A stretch of DNA of 64,000 nucleotides from the NCBI GenBank assembly GCA_016801845.1, contig CM028924.1, positions 3,303,501 to 3,367,500 on the forward strand. Direction: 5' to 3'. Every line of letters begins with the position of its first letter. Positions within the stretch are counted from its first letter, which is position 1. Position numbers and translations under genes: made by a program. Under the pieces are notes generated by a model. That model searched no databases. It was given only the letters and a program-made list of their open reading frames with translations, and was not told where the DNA came from. This stretch comes from Polydactylus sextarius. Taxonomy: Eukaryota > Chordata > Actinopteri > Polynemidae. Positions 26,898-39,400 of this stretch are shown one piece after another.

Positions 26898-29800
26898 GTT
26901 TTGCAGAACATGAATCGTCCGTTTCAACTGTACTGATTTTTTTTTTCCCTTCGGTCCAAAGACGACACTGAGTCCATTTACACCTGGTATTAAAATGTGG
27001 TCTGTAGGTGAATTTAGCATCTGCAGAAGGAAAATTACATGTCTGTTCATTTACGTGAACTAAATGTGAAACTGAATGTGGAATTTATTAGCTGACAGGA
27101 GGTAATGAATAAACAAAATAAATGAGTGAACAGATTTATTAAAAACATTAAATTAAAACCACAGTTTTAATCCTCAAAGCAACAGCATGAGGTTGGTCTG
27201 TGCACAATCTGTGTGTCTGGAAGCAAACTGCAGAGGTGGACCTGAGACAAGTTACTTGGTTATTTTTCAACAGCTACAATTTCTACGAGTGTCCAAGCAC
27301 ATCAGGACGGTTTCCAAACGCACAAAATTATGGGTTATGATTGGAACAATGAAAAGACATAGTGAGTCAAATGATCGTAAAACTTATTGGACTCGGCGAT
27401 GGAGCAGGAGCGAGCTGCATTCAGGATCTCTGAGCCAAACTAGACACGACTGCACGAGGACTCTCTGATTCGCTTCATTAACACCGACAGTCCAGCTCTA
27501 CCTTTCCATGCATCAAGCTCTGGACAAAAATTGATACGTCATCGCGTCCATCCCAGACCGGAGCACATCTGGTGTCCTGTGCTCTGGCAGCCTGCTCACC
27601 AGTCATCTCGACGCTGGCGAAGTCAGGCAGGCGGCTTAAATCATTCCAGAGATCTACAGAGTCCTCCCCTTTGTTTCAACTTTCCATGTGTTTCTCCTCC
27701 ACTCTGAAACTCTCGTCGTCTCTTCTTCCCTCCACTCTCACTTCTCTCTTTCACCCGTTTCTTCTCTGAACACCTCCCCACACACACATCACCCCCCCGC
27801 ACCCTCTTCATCTCTCCACTATCCTCATGTCCCCTCTATTGTTCTGCGGCACTCTCTTCTGTGGCTAATTGTTAACAGTTCTATACCGTCAAAATGAGAA
27901 TATTGATTCCATGTGAAGAAATGCAGACAGAAAAAAAAGGTCAGCTACAGGAACGAAGGCCTTGGGGGTGGTGGGGGGCCAGGGAGGTGGGGTGGAGGAA
28001 TGCTATAAAGCAAATATTGACAGAAAAACAGACAAACAGACATAAAACATGAGGGAAGAAGTGAAGTTGCTGCTTCAGACGAGGAGCTTCACGTGTTTGT
28101 ATACCTGCTTCATAGAGGAAACACACAAACAATGAAATGGAGTGAGAGTGTTTGTGAGTGTGATATAGTGAGGGGTGGGGTGGGGGGGGTTAAACATTCA
28201 CATGTGTGTTGAGACATGTGGCCAACATTACTGACTCTTGGTTTATGGAGGTTATTGTCCTTCTGTATTTTCTCTCTCTCCTACATTAGGAGACTCTTGA
28301 AAACTACAACGAACAGGCCAGTGACAGTTTTTTTTTTGACAGCCTTGTTAATGTGTCTGCATGTACTGTAAGAGGCTGAAAAAAAAAGTTTACAATGTGG
28401 GAAATATGAAGCTATGCCAGCAGCTGCATAGTTTAGCTTAGCTTAGCTTAGCCTAAAAGACTGGTAAACATGAAGAAACAGCTAACTTTTTTTTCCTTTT
28501 ATTGTTTATTTGTTGTGATTGCAACTGTCATTTAGTAGCATTCATCTTCATTACAATGTGTTTTTTGTCCATCTGTTATGTAACTGACTGTTAACATATT
28601 TTTGGGAGTTTGCAGATGCTGCATTGAGATAAGTCTAATCTTCACAGCAGGTCCACTTGTTTAGGCTGAGAGAAGAATCCCAGCTTGATGTTGATTCTCT
28701 ATGGTCCTTTTACTAAAGTCATATCATATCTAGAGCTTCAGTGTGTAAGTGCCTGATACCTTCATGTCTGAGGAACAGGTCACTAAATATTTGGTACCAC
28801 ATCAAGTAAGACCTCATCCTCTGGCCTCTGTAGTTCAGGGACATATCTCTGCTCTACCGCAGCTGTGATGAGACAAAGGTTTTTAGTTGTGTAGTCTCAG
28901 TGTAGTTGTCGCTGTCATGAGATATATTCTGATTGTAACAGTTCACATGCTAAAAAGTTTAGAGCTACAGCACTAAATCCTAAAGTCTTTGTCCATCTGA
29001 GCTAAGAGACATACAGGACATGCATAGTCATCATCTGGAAAACTTATTGAGCTATTTATCTGTGTGTTTACAATATTGCAAAAGACTATTACTCATTAAA
29101 AACACAACACAGTCACTCTGCCATCACTGTTTAACAGTAACTCTCCTGTTTGAACTTCAGGATAAATGAGGCAAACACATTTTTTGATGAATCACTGAAT
29201 GCCAAATGGGCAAAGCTCAGAAAACCACAACTGTGGAACAGCAAAGGAGAAACAGAGACAAGACATGCAAATGAAACCTTATTGTTGTAAACATATGGAG
29301 AGAGAAAACATTAAAGTGAATGAATGCAAAGAATGACCAGAAGAAAGTGAGGGGATACACAGAGGGAGACAGAGAAAACATCCGGACACCAGCAGCAAGT
29401 GAGCGAGAGAACCGGTGGGGAGAAGGATGAGGACATCCTGGTCCTGGTCACAGTCTGTGGGTCTGTAACAACCACTGTAGATCTGTATCTGCGTGCAAAC
29501 GCATGTGTGCATGTGAAGTGTAGAGCTAAAGCAGCTGCTGCCGACGGGCCCACAGCTGGTTCAGCTATCAGCAGAAGAAAAGAAGACGTATGGGAAGAGG
29601 AGGAGGAGGAGGAGGAGGAAGAGAGACTTAGAAGAATCAGTGAGGAGGTATCTGTCCCTACGGAGAAGCTTTGGGAACACGCAGACAGAAGAAGAAAGGG
29701 GTTGAGATGACAGGAAGAAGGGCTGAGAGCAGAACAAGGAGGCAGTTGTTGAGGAGTTGGTGTTGAATCAGGTCTGGAAACAGATTGTGATGTGAAGATA

Positions 29801-30372
29801 CAAACAGTCAACGACACTCATGGAACTTGTCGTTTCAGCGTTATGCACTTTCCCAGATGCTGGTCCAAGGACAAACAGGTGCTGCAGACGAAACACCGTC
29901 TATCTCACAAACAACACTTTAATTATCTGTCCAAATTTTATACTCTTATCCACGCAGCATGAGGTGAGATGCTGTAGTAATTTTATGTCGGCTGCCAAAG
30001 CTAAGGTGTGTGTATTTGTGCGTTTATGGAGGGAAAAGCGTATCGAGTCAGATATAGAAATGATATAGCACGTCCTTAAGGTAAGACACAACCGCCCCGC
30101 TGTTGGAGACGAAGGTTATCCTGGCAGTCTCCCTCACTAGGCCCCTGAGTCTGGATCCCCAACATGACTGGAAATCCACTGCTTGAGAACGCAGCATTCC
30201 TGAGGAGGTTGTTAACATTCCTGTAAACTTATTGAATCAGCAGAGTACAGCTGGCTCCGCTTGCCACGGCATGAAAAGATGGATGAGATTTTTTTTTTTT
30301 TTTCTTTTTCGGTGAAAGAAAAAAAATGCTGTGTGTATTTGCTTGTTTGTGTTGTGTAGCGAGAAGAAGGAG

Positions 30373-30411
<39 letters not shown>

Positions 30412-33400
30412 CAACAAACAGACTCTGAGTGTTTCAATGTAAGTTGGGACAGGAGAACCTCAGTGTATATGAAAGAAGCTTTCACGTTCACAGACGCTTC
30501 CATGCAGCTTATTATAGGGTAAAATTACTACTAAGGGTTAAATATGTGTCCAAGATTTTCACTCTAATGACACTGGAGCCAGTTGATCTTTCAATTCCTA
30601 TCCAAAAAATCTCACTGTAAATTTGCAGCTTCTGTATCTGCCATATATCAGCTGACAGGGCACGTTGTGGTTCATCAAGTCCACCGATTTGCACTGACAA
30701 TGTTTTGTGCGACACTACACGAACGTTAAAAGCAGCGGAGAGCACTCGACAAACTCTCCGCAGCGACATGTTGTTTATCAGGCCATCGTGAATCTAGTTA
30801 CATGGAAATAGACACAACTTTTTTTTAGTGGCACTAGGAAGATTTTAATTTGTATACGTAAGAAAAGTGGTTGTACTCTGGAGCGCTGTCCAAGTGAAGT
30901 TTCTCTTTAAACAAACCAAAGCAAAAGTGGCTCAGTCAAACTCTTTCATCCAGGCTTTGATTTTGTTCGAGGTGAATTAAACTAACCTGAATTGATTGTG
31001 GTGAATATACAGAAACAAATATCATCAGCATGTATGTAAACTAATACACTTCTGTTTTTCCTATAATGTTTCAACAAGGTTAGAGAATATATCAGAACAA
31101 CCTTCTGGAGTAAAACCAACACTGAAATGAAGTAATCAAAGATAATATTTAGTCTATTATAATCAACCCATCACTGCAGGGTAACACAGGCTAAAGTAAA
31201 GGTCATACAGATATATTTTTCTTTAGTTGTTGATTCCCAACATAAATGACTCATAAAAACTGTTAAAGTCAGTGACACAAAGAAGTGGATGATGAGTAAA
31301 CTAGAACAAACATTTGGTCTAGTTATCCAGTCCTTTATCAGAGAAGAGCCAAACAGCCTGGGTCAATCAGTGGATCTAAACGAACCTTGAACTGCAGCCC
31401 AGTCTGGCTCCCCGCTGATGAGCAGCCGTGCCAGCGCAGACAACACAGACAGAGTTAACCTGACTGCCAGACTTAAAAACCTCTCTGCTCCAGTTTCTTA
31501 CAAACAGAGCTCGACCGATACTGGATTTCCGGGTTCTGAAACATACGTGCTCAGAGTGAAGTAAACAATAAAGTGGGAGCAAACACTGCTGAAAGTTTTG
31601 TATTGTGGACGACTAATACTGAAACAGCTGATCAGGTTTCTCAAATGTCTATTAGCTTTATTATTCTCCATCTGTCCATACGCCCATGTACAACTACTAT
31701 TCTACAACCACCACCAAACAACAGGACATTGTACTAACTGTGGTCAGCAACATGTCAGCTGCTTGTATCAGAAGCACAGAACACAAAATTAGTCATGATT
31801 TAAAGAGGGAATACATAACCAAAGAAATGCTTGTCCAATGTCAGAAAAACACAGACACACACACATTCATACAGCGAGCAGGGAACTGGGAGTACCAGTC
31901 AGCTCATCCTGGAGGTTGCTAATCATCCAAATGTCATCACTGTGCATTGTGTTCTTTGCTCACTGGAGGAAAAAGTGATGGTACGTCCAACACACTGACT
32001 GACATCAGCCTGCCAATTACAGGGAAACAAAAAGCCTCTCTGCCTGACAGATAAGATAAAGACACGGTCGAACCAACCCGTCCTGAATGACGTCAGTGTA
32101 GGAGAATCACACACTGTCACTGGTGTGAATGAGTCAATGGCAAAAATTGTATTTTAAAGCATTTTGAGTGATCAACAGACGAATAAAAGAGCGATACAGA
32201 CGTGGAATCCATTTATCATTTCTATTGTGACACTGATTGACCAAATCACACCTTAAAGATGAATCATTGTTCCCACAAATGTTCAATTACCAAATGTCTG
32301 GACAAAATTTGATTATAAATACAACGTGTCCCACAATCTAAACATAACTGAGAAGTTGGACCTAGAAAATATAAAATACAAAACTTTTCTTAGAAAATTG
32401 AAATGATGCTTCTGAAACGCCTCTAGTGGTAAAGTAGCAGACTGCAACTAACCAAACCCCCCTTAGCTAAAACCTTCCTTTTGAAGCTGGTAGAAGGAAA
32501 CTACGGTGGCCTGCAGGTAACAAATCATTTTAACAAAGACCCTTTCTAGGGTCAGTGTTTGGTATGTCTTTTCTAGGCCACCGTAGAAACCTGGTGAACT
32601 GCTAATTATGAAAACTGTACAAATGCAACCTTTCTAAATCCTAAAGAGTTTCCAGTCAACATTCAAATGACAAGTGATCCACTATATTCAATTTATACAT
32701 GAATGACCACCACTAGCATGTGAAATACATTTGGGTCTGTCGTGACTCTGAGCAGAGAGTTAAAGGTGAAACTGTGTGTTCTAATATTCGCTCTTGTAAA
32801 TTAGTGAACAAATTAAATTCAAACATAAAGTCAAGACTGACAGACTTGAGTTGTATTTTGAGCAACCTCCAAATTAAATTCACCGTGGTCATAGAGTATG
32901 ACTGTGGCGCTGGTGTGGCTGTGAAGTGCACTGAACATTTTCTCAATGGATGTGAAGTGAACCGCTTTGACAGCAGCAGGCCAGGCAGGGCAATGAGAGG
33001 TGGCCTTTCATCCTCGCTAGCTGTTAGTTTTGGCACGAGCGTAGTGGCCATGAGCCAGCCTTCCTGCCTGCCTGTAAACTGGGAACACAACTGGGGTCTG
33101 GGAGAGAAAGCTGAGTGAAGGCGAAAGGGGTGAGAAATGCAAGAGAGGGAATATAAAACAGTCCATGAGAATAATAAATTGTATCATATTGTATCGAAGC
33201 ATAGAAAAGCCAAGAAGGAAAAAGGGCGGGAGCGCAAAAAAAAGACCTTGGTTTCGTCCTTTGGATAGAAAATAACGTCTCCTAGAGGTCCAACAATGGA
33301 AGCAGAGATGCTGAGGCAGGTGGGCAGACAGATATGCAGACAGGTAGTGACTCAGACAGGAAGTTACACAAGCCAACACACAGACCAACAGGCGGCAGAG

Positions 33401-36400
33401 CAGACAGATGTCGCAGACAGATGAGGAAAAAGATGTGGAAACGAGCGGACGTTGGGATTCACACTACACAGAGAGGGATACCAAGTCTAACTGTGCAACA
33501 TTCACCCTGGTGATACATCAATATTTATCTCCAACATCACGGCAGCGACTGCTGCGGTGGGAGACAAGATACGAGACGCTGCTGTGTGTGTCGCTGTTGT
33601 GCATCAGTATACAGATGTTTAGATAAACAGCTGAGCCCACATGGAACCGACGCTGATGAGTCAGGAAACTGTCGATGAGTTTAGTACAGAACAAAAAGTC
33701 TTAAATGAAAGTTCAGATCAGGCCTCATGATTTAGTTTCATGCATCTCACCAAGTGCTCAGTATTTTTAAATGGAAATATTTCTGCACTATTATGATCGT
33801 TCTACTGTTTCCTGTATCTTGGTTTCTTGTGTCAACTTCTTTTGGTACAACCAAATTTTAGTCATCTGGTCCAGACTGTGATCCAACTCACCCTTCACAC
33901 TTATTTTTGTAACAAATGTAGTAAAACAAAAAGAGTAGCTAACCCCTATCACATCATCTAAATATTACTTTCTCCTGTGAAACAACACAGGAAGCTGAAG
34001 TGTCTCCGCTGTGCACATGTTTAGCATCTGTATGTCAATTTCAATAATTTCATCTTCAACCGTGTATGTATAAGGTCGAAGTGTGTTTGATTTTGTTCCC
34101 AGTCAGAACATGTTGTGTCGCTGCTGACCAGTTTCCACCACCTGGAACAGACAGGACGTAGTTTGCATCAGTGTTGAATGTGATTAAGTTGAAAGTGAAG
34201 GAGCTCCAGTGTTTTTCTCCTGGTGTGCTCGAGTGGTTTGAGTCGAGAAGCATCAGGAGCTTTTACGATAGAAAGAGAAATCTTGTTTGATTTGATCGTA
34301 AGTAGCAGAACAACAGTAGCTGTCATTAAGAGACATGAAGACGAGGGGAAGAGGTTTATATTTAAAACAAAGCAGTCGCTCATCACAAACTTCTCATCAG
34401 CTTTATTTGCTGAATTAACCATTAATTCTTGAATAAAACCACATTACTTCCGATTGTGCGTCACCAATTCCAAAGAAGAAGTGCAGTGCTAGCTAAAACA
34501 AGTCAACCGGTCCAAACTTCCCTGCTCTTCCAGGAAAGGCCATCTTCCTGACTTTCACTTCATGTTCACATGGAAGAGGACTCAGCACTTTTGGCTTTTT
34601 TTTAGCTGCTTTGGGAATGATTTTTAATTTTTTTTCCCAATTCACATATGCATATAAATACACATAGATACAGTATATGTCTGTGTGTGTCTCTGTTAGC
34701 TCTTCTGTGCACTGATCCAGCAAACACAGACAAACATCAACAACGAGCGCGTGTGTTCGCCGTGTGTGTTTTTTGGCAATAAAATATCTCTGGCCAGATA
34801 TGAAATGTTTCAGTTTTAGGGGAAGTTGGAAAAACTTCACCTCCTTTTCTGACACGCTGGTTAACGGGATGGCGCAAGTGACCAAACAAAACATTTAAAG
34901 AAACAAAAACTGGCGTCTTCATACCAACGCGGCTACTTGAAGTCGACTCATGTGCCCACAGTCGTCTCATTTTTTATTTTGTGCTTGCAGCGGCACAAGG
35001 CGGGCGAACGCACAAAAGACACACTCTCTCTTACTTGGTTGCAAGTGTTATGTGTAATAACAGAGTGTGGCTGCTATTTTTGATCCGTAGCCTTGTTTGT
35101 TTTCTGTTTTGAGGACGAAGGAAAGAGAATAGGCTGCAAGTCCAGCAACTCATTGGATCAAACCCTACATCTGACGCTTAGCTGAGCCAGGCAGTGGAGG
35201 AAAACAAACACTCCCACGCCAGAGCACACGCACACATTCACGTGTGGCGGCGTACGCGTGTTTAATATTAATTATTCAAAGATGTGATGAAAAGAAATTT
35301 CCAGAAAATTATTTTTTTGAACAGGGAACGCTCGTTGGAATGAATTTAAACTTGTGGGTCCAAAATGAAAAAGGCAAAACAGTTGGATTATGATTCTATT
35401 AATGCTATTATAGATTTACTGTTCAGGCACAGCGCTGGATTTGGGGATTATTAGGCTCATGTGATCCTACCTTGTATCCAACATGGGTCCTGCTCTTTGT
35501 TAGCGGGGTGGTGGAGCACAGCTCGATGGCCTCAGGCTCGTGAAAGATCACCGTGGGCAACGGTTCCTTCCTCAGCGTCAGCACATTGAGCTTAGTCTTC
35601 AGCATGGTCTGAAAGTGCTGATGGAGAAAGAAAGAAACACATTGTATTTATAATTAGTAGTAGTAGTATAATTTGTAGTCATTCATAAATGCATGAAATA
35701 TACGTCCATTAACACTAAAATATGAAGGGAAAGAAATGTTAATTGGTGTTGGCTAAAATACAAAATGAGATTTAAAAGCATATCTATCCAAGATTCACAC
35801 GCACACACAGAAAACACATCTCAGTGGTGAAATCTGGAAATCCAGACTGGAAGCGATATGGTGCAAGATGTTTATTCTTGCAGAAATTGGAATGTGAGGA
35901 GCAGATGAAGGGAGCGTTACCCTCTCTGTCTCCGTCAAAACAAGAGTAAGAGAGCTGCCTGCTCTCATACTAACGGTCCGCAGCCAGTGTGTTTCATGGA
36001 GGCGAGCAGAACCACATGGCCAATCTGGCCCCGCGCTTTTCCACCCTGTGGAATTTCTGGGCTTCCTCGAAACAGTCAAAGACAAAACTTGAGCAGCTAA
36101 TGAGATCAGGACTTTCACAATTAAAGCAAAAAAAATAGAAGGACGCCTCTGGCTGGTCTGCTGGGCTAGGTGTCTGCAGCCTAACCTCAGTTATTTAGCA
36201 TCGTCTCGCTTTGGCAGTCCATCAGCGAAATTTCTTGTCCAACATTTAAGAGAAACTCTGCACCTGCAGGTGTTTTGAATCTAATATTTCTAGCTGTTAC
36301 TTGTCTGTCTCTTTGCTGCTTAAGCCTTTTCTTGAGTTACTGACACAATTTTAACAAGTTTTATATAAAAAGTCAGTGGAATAGATTTAACTAGCTGTGC

Positions 36401-39400
36401 TAGCCTCAGGGACTGCTTTGGATCTCACTTGTAAGGTTATTTTATGTCACTGCATTGGAACCACTCTGCTCTATATGTGCATCCACTAACTGCACTGTCA
36501 TCATGGTAATATTCTCAAAATAACAAGGCTTATATGAAGCTGTTAAAAATGCAGAAGAACGTCATTAGCTTTGCTGGTTCTTGGGTCATGAATTAGCATC
36601 AGTATTGGTCAAAATGAATTTATGACGCTCGATGAGAAGTCAGCGGCTCATTAAACGGTGTGCAACGTATTTCAAAGGGGGTTCTAGTTCCAGTTAATGT
36701 TTGTATTAAATCTGATACCAGTCAATCAAACAGTTGGCTACGTATTTCAATAGAAAACTCAAATGTCAACATGCTATTAGTACTAAAAAGAAAATTGTGA
36801 GGCGTCCATCTGATGCTAGCCGTGCTAACGTATCACTTATATTAGCCAGTGTTGGCTCACATGGATTGAGTCAACTCTCAGGGCACTTTCGTAACGAATG
36901 GGTCAGTTAAAATGTAGGACCTTTGTCCTATGAAACCATCCCAACACAAATAACCAAGGACCTGAACCACATCTGCACCTTCTGGACCTGTTTGTCTTAT
37001 GTGCAATGAGCTGTATTTGTAAAGTTCCTCTTTAAGTACAGATTACTTTGACAAACGGTGCCATTCACTTCACCCCCTCCTCTTTTTCTTTGGCATTTCA
37101 GAACTGCTTTCCATGTTGGACGTGCACAGTGTTTTTTTTTTTTTTTTTTTTTTTTAAAGCAACAGATGGTCAACATTTTCAGTCGATGAAAACAGTCAGT
37201 CCTGCCAACGCGGGCTATCATCAGTCTTCACTGTTCTGTCGGTGTGGTAAAGCCAAGTAGACCATCCTCAATCAACTTCAACAAACAGGTTTTGGTGTCC
37301 AGTTTCTAAATTCAACACCACTTCATCAAATTCTGGGTGCACATGTTCAGTCCTTGAGTATTCTTGTGCATTTCCAAGCATTTTCTTGAAAATACATGTT
37401 TGTCTGCGTAATAAAAGTATTCACTATTGTTCTGTGAGTTGTCATTGAGAATGTAATGAGTGGTCCTCACCTATGACGTAAATGTCTGGATTTGAGAAAT
37501 ACTGGACATAAATCACACGCTAAGTATCATACAGTTACAAAATAATCTAACACTTAAGGCCAATTTAGAGCCACTCCACTAATAGGTCTAATCCTACGAT
37601 CCTTTCCTCTGCAGTACAACCTGCTGGAGCACAAACAAAACCGCTGAGATCCCAGATAGATAACACACTCTCCGTAGAGCTGGAGTGCTGGGAATAAGAG
37701 TGGGGTTGGTGGTGGTAGTGGGGGGTGTCAGGAAAGACGAAGATAAGGCAAGAAAAACATAAGGAGCAGATGAAGGAGAAAAGGAGAAAAAGCAAAATGG
37801 AGTTGTGAAAGTAAAGCCACATGTGTGTAAACGCTCGCTGACCTCCGCGTCAGCACTTTACAGCTTCCTGACAGCGGCTCGCATTCCTGCGGTTGGCCCC
37901 AGTACGGGAGGGGGGTGGTGGGGGGTATGGAGTCGAGAGTTGGGTGGGGGGGCTGTGGTGGACCCCCTCACCCCCCACCCGACTAGGAGCAAGAGGACTG
38001 CTTGTGGAGTAAAACTGGAATTCTATTGATAATATTTTCACTGCATTTTAATGTTTTTATTCCTGAATTCCCAACAGTCTCCTCATCAAGTTACGACTGT
38101 TATTGATTCTATTTCTGACTATATCCTGGACCAAGGAAGGTTTTCTGTCTCCACCATCAGGCCACTGTGGGCTAGACTGGTTACAAGACAAAGGTCCTGT
38201 CTAGACTCGGTCTAAAATTTAAACAATAGCTGGTGTCACAGGGCAAACTATGATCTCTAAGTAATGGTTCTCCTAAGGATTATGGGAAACAATGATGTTT
38301 TAAAAGATGTGATTTCATATAAACTATGCTAATGTTTAAAGTAAAGCTTCAACGTGTCAAATAATTATATGTCTCAAAATAAATCAGATGTCACACCACT
38401 AATTTACAAGTGTTTCTTTAACTCTAGTATAGAGAGACAGCAGGTTTGGGTATTTTTAAATTCACACTCATTTTCATTTGATCTAATCTAAATATTTAAA
38501 TTTTGTTTGGCCTCTTTCTTACATAGGTACAGTTTCTGTAAATCAGATCAGGGTATTTTGACCATTTATAAGTTGTTGTGACATTTGCTGTCACAACACC
38601 AAAGTTCTACATATTTAGCAGCATGACTGTAATGCTAAAAGCATCAACACTGACTCACTGCTGCCTTTGCCCATGTGATTTATTTATATTTATAGTGCAA
38701 AGAAGTAACAATGAATCAGGTCTAATACTGCCAAAACTTGAACAGTGTGACTTTTACAACGCTACAGTTATATTTATATTTTACGGCTCTCGGGATCCAT
38801 ATAATATGTGTGTGCCAAAAATCTGTAATTCCAATAAACTATATCGCATAATAACTGATATGACGCCTAACTTCTTTTTTTCCCAGAGGGAACAACTAAC
38901 ATTTGAAACCGGGTGGACAAACAAGGTCAAATCTGGATTTTAGCGCCAAACAGACAAAGTGTTAGCAGCTAATTCTGAATGAATGTTCTCCAACTACATC
39001 TTCCAAGCATCGTCAGGACAAGTGCGTGTGTTTTAATTTCTCTAAAGAGTCTCTAAAAATAAATTATCGTGATGTAATGAAATATATGCAAATCCAAGAA
39101 AATAGTTGAACATGCTTTGGAGAGTTTCTTGTGCCGTTCGCCTCCTGTGGTGATGAGTCTAACAGGTCACAGATGGTAAGTTAAACTTTTGGCCCCCTGA
39201 GGGAGCATTCTTACAGGAAAGAGGTTCTCAGGTCAATCTCATGGTAAGACACTGCATAACAGGGTAAAAACAGACCTCTGCCACGCCCACGGAGACACAC
39301 AAAGTAAGGGTTATGGGGACAAGATCATGACAAAACTGTAGAAAACAGCTGGGAAAGATGTTAAAAAGCCAACAGAAGCTAAATGGGTGGATGTTCTATG

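Larger units (their letters stand above)
23262..35470 (-). other. pid1: pid1 intron 2
   Basis: The 12.2-kb intron lies between phase-0 exon ends, with donor GTAGGATC at its 35470 end and acceptor CCACAG at 23262-23264. It contains a decayed LINE reverse transcriptase (23465-23608), a (GA)n run (24173-24191), a 34-base poly-T (26863-26896), purine triplet and TG/GA microsatellites (29597-29619, 30374-30410), G-run blocks (27964-27997, 28172-28189) and two teleost-type repeat fragments (28421-28487, 32410-32600). I see no internal exon. Confidence 0.85.

Noticed and set aside
29311..29817. 168-codon minus-strand open frame with a poly-Ser run
   Set aside because: The Ser run is the AGG purine repeat read backwards; the rest shows no domain.
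34970..35000. Plus-strand acceptor-like sequence (TTTTGTGCTTGCAG) as evidence of an antisense gene
   Set aside because: No open frame with homology follows and no partner donor is evident.
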